DNA of 51,217 nucleotides from Gammaproteobacteria bacterium (lineage in GTDB: Bacteria; Pseudomonadota; Gammaproteobacteria; Enterobacterales; Kangiellaceae), in the NCBI GenBank assembly GCA_013373545.1, contig JABXHQ010000024.1, forward strand, positions 1 to 51,217, read 5' to 3'. The number at the start of each line of letters is the position of its first letter. Position 1 is the first letter of the stretch. Below are positions 51,158 to 51,217 of this stretch, piece after piece. Position numbers and translations under genes: made by a program. The notes under the pieces are model-generated. The model saw only the letters and a list, made by a program, of their open reading frames with translations, had not been told where the DNA came from and did no database searches.

Positions 51158-51217
51158 GACTAAGTTTTTCCTCCAAATTCACAGGCTTTAATGCGCTGCT
51201 AGTTTATTGATTCGTAA

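Noticed and set aside
1-51217. Prophage, insertion sequence, CRISPR array or integron
   Set aside because: No transposase, integrase, Cas gene, terminal repeats or spaced direct repeats were seen; the window reads as core chromosome.

Overview
The window looks like a chromosomal segment of a marine or halophilic gammaproteobacterium. The evidence is a set of typical gammaproteobacterial genes (fadD-rnd-ycgLMN, slyX, yqcC, tyrR, pilZ beside holB-tmk), sodium-coupled transporters (NhaC antiporter, NSS and SLC13 families), a base composition in the mid-40s percent GC by eye, and lipid and amino-acid catabolism (FadD, both ETF subunits, ETF-ubiquinone oxidoreductase, the homogentisate pathway). 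A relative of Kangiella, Pleionea or Aliikangiella would fit, but this is inference. I saw no insertion sequence, prophage, CRISPR array or rRNA. Only the 5' part of one tRNA-Asp is present, at the left edge.

Layout, left to right. 1-3.0 kb: tRNA-Asp and a two-gene unit of a membrane-anchored VWA protein plus a coiled-coil membrane protein. 3.1-7.5 kb: fadD-rnd-ycgL-ycgM-ycgN on the minus strand, with a FadR-like operator upstream. 7.5-10.4 kb: a twin-receiver response regulator facing MBL hydrolase, ComFB and alpha/beta hydrolase genes. 10.4-13.7 kb: NhaC and an NSS transporter; the latter has a long paired leader. 13.7-15.8 kb: proB, preceded by what looks like a leader-peptide attenuator, then DUF4404 and DUF3016 genes. 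15.9-19 kb: a TPR sensor with a degenerate kinase core, DUF2288 and a lipoprotein esterase. 19-21.4 kb: a GntR-ABC transporter operon with its operator and an unlisted 52-aa membrane protein. 21.5-26.7 kb: YeiH exporter, NudC, a thioredoxin-like/ATP-grasp/PP-loop cassette, YqcC and DUF2889. 26.7-30.7 kb: an orphan terminator, a small exported peptide, an orphan ParA ATPase, an SLC13 transporter and an enoyl-CoA hydratase. 30.7-33.3 kb: an M28 peptidase divergent from slyX and an SDR. 33.3-36.8 kb: etfBA divergent from ETF-QO. 36.9-39 kb: two small unknown proteins and a GlyGly-CTERM DUF3466 protein. 39-44.8 kb: maiA, fumarylacetoacetase, hmgA, hppD and tyrR, with two perfect TyrR boxes before hppD. 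44.8-51.2 kb: tatD, pilZ, holB, tmk, mltG, pabC, fabF and acpP.

Functionally, FadD, the enoyl-CoA hydratase and ETF/ETF-QO form a route from fatty acyl-CoA oxidation to the quinone pool. HppD, HmgA, MaiA and FAH convert 4-hydroxyphenylpyruvate to fumarate and acetoacetate under likely TyrR control. The acpP-to-tatD block covers fatty acid, folate, dTMP, DNA replication and cell-wall housekeeping. The most notable unannotated signals are the candidate proB attenuator (14743-14848), the structured leader of the NSS transporter (13389-13513), the pseudokinase-like TPR sensor (15955-18021), the redox/ATP-grasp/PP-loop cassette (23694-25854) and several very small genes.
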